DNA of 64,000 bases from NCBI GenBank assembly GCA_033439265.1, contig JAVTVX010000019.1, forward strand, positions 17,696,039 to 17,760,038, given 5' to 3'. The DNA comes from Dillenia suffruticosa (taxonomy: Eukaryota > Streptophyta > Magnoliopsida > Dilleniales > Dilleniaceae). Positions within the stretch are counted from its first letter, which is position 1. Each line of letters opens with the position of its first letter. The translations under genes were made by a program, and so were the position numbers. Below, piece by piece: positions 58,375-64,000 of this stretch. A model generated the notes under the pieces. The model was not told the DNA's origin, did not search any database, and saw only the letters and a program-made list of their open reading frames with translations.

Positions 58375-58650
58375 TGAATGAGAGTGACACCGATGAGTGA
58401 AAAAGACACTACGAGAGCTCTCTTTAAAAAACGTGTCCGATAATAAATCAAATCAAAATATTATAATTTTAAATATTAATTAATTTAATAAAATAAAATA
58501 AAAAAAAAAGATGAATAAGAGTGACACCAACGAGTGAAAAGGGTACTAAGAGAGCTCTATTTAAAAGAAAGCATTCGATAATAGAATTCAGATTAAAATT
58601 AAAATATAATTTTAAATATTAATTGATTCAGTAAAAATATAAAGTAAGAG
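58375..58650 (+). repeat. Tandem duplication of a SINE-tail-bearing unit
   Basis: Two units of about 138 bp (58375-58512 and 58513-58650) each contain GAGTGACACC, GAGTGAAAA, AGAGAGCTCT and the AATATTAATT subfamily B tail. The first ends in an A-rich run. Confidence 0.65.
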
Positions 58651-60119
58651 AATTGTTATGCCCATTAATTACGATTGAACACTCCAATTTGGTAGGTTCG
58701 TTCAACTAAGACCAGAATCATCACTGGAGTAGTTAATTATTGAGTAGTTAATTATTGCGTGATGAGATGATCTGATTTGAAGTAATTAGCACCAATTTGA
58801 TCAAATTGGAGAATCCCTAATTATAGAATCAAAACTTCTTAAATGAGCCTTGATCAACAGTCAATTTCACATGCAAAGTCACGGCGACAATGACCCTCGT
58901 TAAATTATTGCTCAGGATCAAAAACATCAAGTTGAACACATCTTCTGACTTCCCTTCACTTTTTTTTTGGGTTGGCAGATTGTGTTAGATGGCCTCGTGA
59001 CCAACTTCAATTCCTCTAAAATTGGTAGATATCTACACACATTTCTAATGCTTCCTTCTCTCTCATTTTTTTTTTTTTTTATTCATTTTTCCTGCACGTA
59101 AAATTTGTGCAATGAAAAATCTGGGGACAGGCCTATGGGGATGTACTAATGAAAGGCCAAGCAAGGTTTGTGGCCCATTTTGGTGGGTCCAACAATTGAC
59201 ATTTACATTATGAACAGACAAAATTAAGATCTCTCCATTTATTTAATTATTTATTTTGGTGGTTTCCATGAACTAATTTTGTACCTAAACCATATAAAAT
59301 ATGCATATTGGCAATGTGAAACATGTCCCCACCCATTTTGTCCCTCCCGGAATGCCAATTATGTCAATCATAGATGATTTTTTTTTTTTTGATACATATA
59401 GGAGATTCGAATTCGAAATTTCTAAAAAAAAAAGAACGATACCAATTAAATTATAACTTATTGATCAACCATAGACAATATAATATATCATAAAGTTGTT
59501 TTTATTTTTGTGCCGAGACAAGACATTTTACTAAAGAAAAAAAACCTCCCCTTATATTACTGAATCAATAGACAAACGATTATTATCATTTGCTTAATAA
59601 TATTAACAAAATCTTTAGCTAAGAGTATGTAAATGTGTACCGTAAATTATAACGATCGATTCATCTTTTTAAGAAAAAATAGTCACATTTAGAGGTAGAC
59701 ATTTTTGTAATAGGTGAGAATCTTGTTCTTTAACATCTATGTAAATATTGTTATGGTGATTATCATGTTTCACCCTTTTCTCAACAAAAGAGAGAGATCA
59801 TAATCAATTTGAGCAAGTCTGTATGCAATGTGGCGAAGGGGTGGTTCTTCTTTGGCCAAGGTCAAATATGAAGACAAAATTAAAAATAAATAAAAAAAGG
59901 AAGAACATAAAAGGAAATAAAAAAAATGAGAAGTTGGATCCAACAAAGGACAGGAAGCAAAGAAAATAATCTACCCAATTTATGCGTTTTGTTCTTATAA
60001 AATCACCAAAGATCACTAATCCCCATGATCGTGGGCAAGAGAATCTTGCAGGTCACAGGTCCAGATACATTGTCGGTCATGTCTAGGTCCAAATTACTTG
60101 ATTAAGAGCACCTTAAGGA

Positions 60120-60150
<31 letters not shown>

Positions 60151-60248
60151 CGAGCAGATCTATATTTTTTAACTGACCAACCAATTCTTTTTCTTAAAAA
60201 ATATATATCTTCAAATTCTTATATATTGCTGCATATATTGATACTTTA
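58651..60248. other. Intergenic DNA, no gene seen
   Basis: AT-rich with scattered poly(T) runs (24 T at about 60121-60144) and possible SINE remnants near 59385-59470. No supported gene. Confidence 0.5.
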
Positions 60249-60450
60249 TGTGTGTGTGTTTTTTTTAATACTGAATCAATTAATATCTGGATTTATATTT
60301 CATTTCAATTGATTCGATTCGAGTATTATCGGATCTAATTTAAGAAAAATTCTCCTAATATAATTTTTTCTATTTATAAATTTTGAATTCAAAATTTCGT
60401 TAAAAATATAATACTTTTATCCACTAGATTTATTTATCTGAATTAACGTC
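60249..60450 (-). mobile_element. SINE, subfamily B copy
   Basis: TTTTTTAATACTGAATCAATT leads into CAATTGATTCGATTCGAGTA, CTCCTAATATAATTTTTT and the head TATCCACTAGATTTATTT. Only a few bases separate it from a subfamily A copy on the right. Confidence 0.6.
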
Positions 60451-60454
60451 TGAT

Positions 60455-60641
60455 GACTTAGTTGGTTCGAGAATTGACACCTCTTAACCATAGTTGGAAT
60501 TTTGATCCCTTAGGGGAACGAAAAAATCAATGTTGGAAGGTCTGCCCCCTCAATTGAACCCTACAAACGGTCGACCCAGATTAGTTAGGACGAAACTCCG
60601 GATATTGGATTGTTGGTCTAGCCATGGTATCAAAAAAAAAA
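60455..60641 (+). mobile_element. SINE, subfamily A copy
   Basis: ATGACTTAGTTGGTTCGAGA (A-box-like) and TGATCCCTTAGGGGAACG, body CCCCCTCAATTGAACCCTAC, tail TTAGTTAGGACG...GGATATTGG, then CATGGTATC and poly(A). It parallels the copy at 13463-13659 along its full length. Possible flanks atttatctgaa / atttatatgaa. Confidence 0.7.
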
Positions 60642-61178
60642 ATCATTTATATGAAATGTATTTGTCTTAATTTTTCTAAGGTTTTCTAGCTTCATTTCTT
60701 CACGGTATTTTTTTTTTTTTGGTTCAATCAATATTTAATTTATCCAAGTCTGGATATTGATGGAGCCAAATCAATGACTTGAAGTGAAGCTCAAGTTTTT
60801 CATATCAAAGTGTCATCACTTATAAGTTTATACCGACAATAGCAGAGAACATGGATGGTTATATTGAGAAGGAATCTTACGAATCGAAAAGTTCTTGATT
60901 CTCAAGAATTTATCTTTATGAAATATTTTGGTTTATAGATTTTATTTAATCTTAGAAATTATTTGTTTAGTAAGTTTTCTTAATTCGAATAATAGTGTAT
61001 TGTCTCTTCACCTCGTAAATAATAGGTCTCTTTTTTTCGTAGAGTATTTGATTTTTAATTAAATCAATCAATTTTTAAATTTTTGTATTTTTCTTTAAAT
61101 TTTTGAATTGAAAATTGTTTATTTTTAGAGTATAATCCAGTGCCGATCCTTTATTATGGCTACTGTGCATTAGTTGGT
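60642..61178. other. Intergenic DNA, no gene seen
   Basis: AT-rich sequence with no recognisable feature up to the candidate Helitron terminus. Confidence 0.45.
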
Positions 61179-61216
61179 ACTAGCAAGCAGCGGACACACC
61201 GCGCATTGTACGGTGT
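61179..61216 (-). mobile_element. Candidate Helitron 3' terminus
   Basis: Read on the minus strand: an imperfect GC-rich hairpin (arms ACACCG/CGGTGT at 61196-61201 and 61211-61216, loop about 9 nt), then about 12 nt, then CTAG followed by T (61183-61179). This is the Helitron 3' end arrangement (hairpin, 10-12 nt, CTRR, insertion before T). The 5' TC end was not located, so the size and identity of the element are unknown. Confidence 0.4.
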
Positions 61217-61734
61217 GTACGGTGAAAAGAAATACTTAAAAATAATTATAATTTATTATATTTATAATATAGTTATTAAATTATGAATAGTATAATCTAA
61301 AATATTAAGATTTTGATTGTTATACATTATTTTGATAATTTTAAAATCTCTTTTTAACAGATTTTAGAGTTTTTAATCTTTAAGAGTAAAATGGTTCGAA
61401 TTAATTTTACTTTTGAGACTTAGATTATTTAAACTTGTTCAGAGTTTCAAAAAAATATATAAATCTTAAAGTAAAGTGGCATGTGAAAATGGTGAGCAAG
61501 TATACGGATTCAAACAACTTTTTTATTTCTTTAGAGAGAGGTTATATGTTGGTCACATGAGAGAACGATCATACTCATTTAACCTTTTTCTTTTATATTT
61601 AGAGTCAGCACAGGGTGCACACAAAATATGGATTTTATTTTTTTATTGTACAAATATTTATTTGATTTATAATTAACTCAATATTTAAATTAAATTATTA
61701 TCTAAATTAATGAAAAGTACGACGTATATTAGTG
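61217..61734. other. AT-rich sequence, no feature seen
   Basis: Between the candidate Helitron end and the purine tract. A short ORF at 61476-61676 has no recognisable domain. Confidence 0.4.
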
Positions 61735-63410
61735 ATAGAAAAAAAAAAGATTAACCACTAGAATTAAAAAAAAACCAACGAATGAAGTTAAAAAAGGGTT
61801 ACAAGGGGAGTAAAAAGGTAATAGAAATAAATGGACGACAATCCGTGGGGTCAAAAAAATAAAAGGAGAAAAATCTATATCAAAAACGATAAAAAAATTT
61901 AAGAGGAAAAAAGGGTAAAAAATAAAAAGAGCAATGACCTGAATGTAAAAAACAAAAAAAAAGATCTATAGTCTAAAAATAAAGAAACGAAAATCCATAT
62001 CGTAAAAAAATAGAGAAAAATATATGTTTAAAGAAAACAAAAGAATCAAGCGGAAAAAAAAAAAGAGAAATGACCTGAATGGACAAGTGGGGTCAAAAAA
62101 GGGAAGAAACCTATGTCCCAAAAAATGAAGGATTTAAGGAAAAATACTGGATTAAAAAAATAGGGTCAGAATAAAAATTTGAATGAAAAAAAAAACTATG
62201 ATTTAAAAATAAAAAGACGACAATCCATGGAGCTAAAAAATAAAAGAGGAAAAACATATATTAAAAAAGAAGAAGAACTCGATCTAAAAAAAAAAAATTG
62301 GGTCAAAAAAAAAAACAAGAACCTGAATGGATGGGTGGGATAAAAAAGGGAGGAAACCTACATTAAAAAAAAAAGAATTTAAGGGAAAAAAACAGATAAA
62401 GGATCAGAATGTAAAAAAGAGGTAAAAAAAACAGAAAGAACTTGAATAAAAAAATTCTAAAATAAAAAGACGATCATCCGAGTGTGTCATGGACAAATGG
62501 AACAAAAAAAAGAGAAAAAATTTGTGTCAAAAAAAACAAAAGATTTAAGTAAGAAAAGGATAAACAATAAAAAGAAAAAGAATCTAAATGAAAAAAAGTC
62601 AAAAAAAAAGAGGAAGCATATGAACGGAAAAAACAAAAAAAATGCTCAACAAGTGGGGCTAAAAAAATAAAAGGAAAAAAATCTATATAAAAAAAAAATG
62701 AAGGAGCTAAGCGAAAAACAAAACCGGGTAAATAAAATAAAAAGAGAAAGGGTTCGGATGGAAAAAAGGGTAAAAAAAGGAAAGACTTTTATGAAAAATA
62801 TTGGGGTCCCCAAAATATGGGATGACCACACCCTTTCCCCATTTTCTTTTATATTTGACAAGTGGGGTCAAAAAAATAAAAGAAGAAAAATCTATATAAA
62901 AAAATGAAACATTTAAGTGAAAAACAAAATCAGGTAAAAAAATAAAAAAAGAAAGGAGCCGAATAAAAGAATAAATCAAAAAAGAAAAATGATTTGAATA
63001 AAAAAAATGATCTGAATGAAAAAAAAAATAACCTTGGGGTCCAAAAAAAGTCTGGGATGACAAGATTCGAATGAAAAAAAATGGGAAAAAAAGAGGATGA
63101 ACTTGAACGAAAAAAAAAAGAACCTGGATGCAAAAAAAATTAGGGTCTAGAATATATAGGAAGGACCTGAATGCAAAAAAAAAAAACCCGCAATGTAAAA
63201 AAAAATTGAGGTCTAGAAAATATGGAAAGGACCTAAATGCAAAAAAAGAGGTCTAGAAGGAAAAAGGGATCCGAATGAGAAAAAATGAAGGAGTTGAATT
63301 AAAAAAAAAAAAAAGATCTCAATGAAAAATAAAGTTATTATAAGATTAGAATGAAAAAAAAAAAGTTACAATTCAAAAAAAATGTTGATCACATGATCGG
63401 GTGAATGGAC
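61735..63410 (+). repeat. Purine-rich (A/G) degenerate repeat tract, about 1.65 kb
   Basis: Poly(A) runs of 6-12 are separated by recurring short phrases: GACCTGAATG, GTGGGGTCAAAAAA, GACGACAATCC, GATTTAAG, GGTCTAGAA. Pyrimidines are scarce on this strand for almost the whole length. Phrases such as GACGA(C/T)(A/C)ATCC recur near 61831, 62216 and 62468 without a fixed period. Long apparent ORFs on either strand are composition artefacts. Confidence 0.75.
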
Positions 63411-63450
63411 TACCACTCCCTTGCTCGTTTTTTGTACTTATATGAAGACC

Positions 63451-63676
63451 ACACCAGGTATGATTGGATTAGTTAGGTATGATTGGATTAGTTAGAATGT
63501 TTAAACGTACGAAATCAACCTATTCTTAATTTTAGTAAAAAAAAAAAATTCTCATTTTTACTAAAGATGAGAATAGGTTGATTTCGTATGTTTCAACATT
63601 CTCCTTTTTATTAAAGATGAGAATAGGTTAATTTCGTATGTTTCAATATTCTAACTAATACAATCATATTTGGTGT
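63451..63676. mobile_element. Foldback / MITE-like element
   Basis: The outer arms ACACCAGGTATGATTGGATT (63451) and, reversed, ACACCAAATATGATTGTATT (ending 63676) form an imperfect inverted repeat that continues through TTAGTTAGAATGTTTAAACG, GAAATCAACC and TATTC. A second copy of the right arm (about 63563-63605) and a duplicated TATGATTGGATTAGTTAG on the left make the structure uneven. No target-site duplication was recognised. Confidence 0.6.
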
Positions 63677-64000
63677 AGGTTCTTATAACGTAGATCAAGT
63701 TTAGATCTTTCTGTGGATAAAAGAAAAATAAAGTAAAAAAGAAAAGAAAAGAGCCAAGACCAATCATTTTTAATTGGAATTAAATTACACTCTCAAAGTT
63801 TTGTGCTAACATTAAATTCAACGGTCACCATTTTATTAATTAATTATAAGATACTATGAGTAATAGAAATCTTCTATTCCTGCAACATAAATTATTGATT
63901 ATTAATTATTAATATCGTTTAACATAATTTTTTTTACACACAGGATATGCTCAAATTCAAATTTATAACTCATTTGCATTGTTTAACATAAATATCACGT
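63677..64000. other. AT-rich sequence to window end, no feature seen
   Basis: No coding or repeat signal beyond simple A/T-rich sequence. Confidence 0.4.

Noticed and set aside
62482-63133. Lys-rich and Phe-rich ORFs in the purine tract
   Set aside because: Homopurine sequence gives Lys/Glu/Arg on one strand and Phe/Ser on the other with few stops. There is no domain, and the repeats explain them.

Overview
This window is nuclear DNA of a dicot plant. It is AT-rich and intron-containing, with plant transcription-factor genes widely spaced among transposable elements. The presence of a MYBPA1-type proanthocyanidin regulator and a DAG1-type Dof factor suggests a core eudicot, possibly woody; the species cannot be named from sequence alone. 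There are no operons, CRISPR arrays, rRNA genes or convincing tRNA genes.

Layout. 1-2.9 kb: the last intron, last coding exon and 3' UTR of an ORMDL (sphingolipid-synthesis regulator) gene; the intron carries a foldback element and a SINE with a perfect 19-bp target-site duplication (TSD). 8.8-10.2 kb (minus): a complete two-exon Dof transcription factor of the DAG1/DAG2 type, with a tiny 8-codon first exon. 12.5-13.7 kb: a cluster of three SINEs, each with a recognisable TSD. 16.8-20.4 kb (plus): a WDR44-like WD40-repeat pseudogene. Its first exon is split by a 494-bp solo LTR with a 5-bp TSD, it carries several stops and frameshifts, and its last exon runs into a diverged tandem-repeat array (20.4-21.8 kb). 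22.95-24.44 kb: a small non-autonomous LTR element (TRIM/LARD type) with a perfect TSD. 27.7-29.0 kb: a degenerate long-inverted-repeat element and a fragment of a small gene with a frameshift. About 29.7-36.2 kb: a decayed Ty1/copia retrotransposon of the same LTR family as the solo LTR. 41,444-51,363: a 9.9-kb CACTA (En/Spm) DNA transposon with intact termini and TTA TSD but dead transposase genes. 52.5-53.7 kb (plus): an intact R2R3-MYB of MYBPA1 type. 54-64 kb: gene-poor sequence with local duplications, SINEs, a candidate Helitron end, a 1.6-kb purine-rich tract and a foldback element.

Only three host genes look functional: ORMDL (partial), the Dof gene and the MYB gene. They are independent, with no shared pathway implied by position. 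The rest records element insertion and decay. The most informative items are the solo LTR inside a coding exon, the CACTA element whose many nonsense codons are nearly all of C-to-T type, and two SINE subfamilies that share a 3' tail and have clear TSDs. No clearly new functional system was found.
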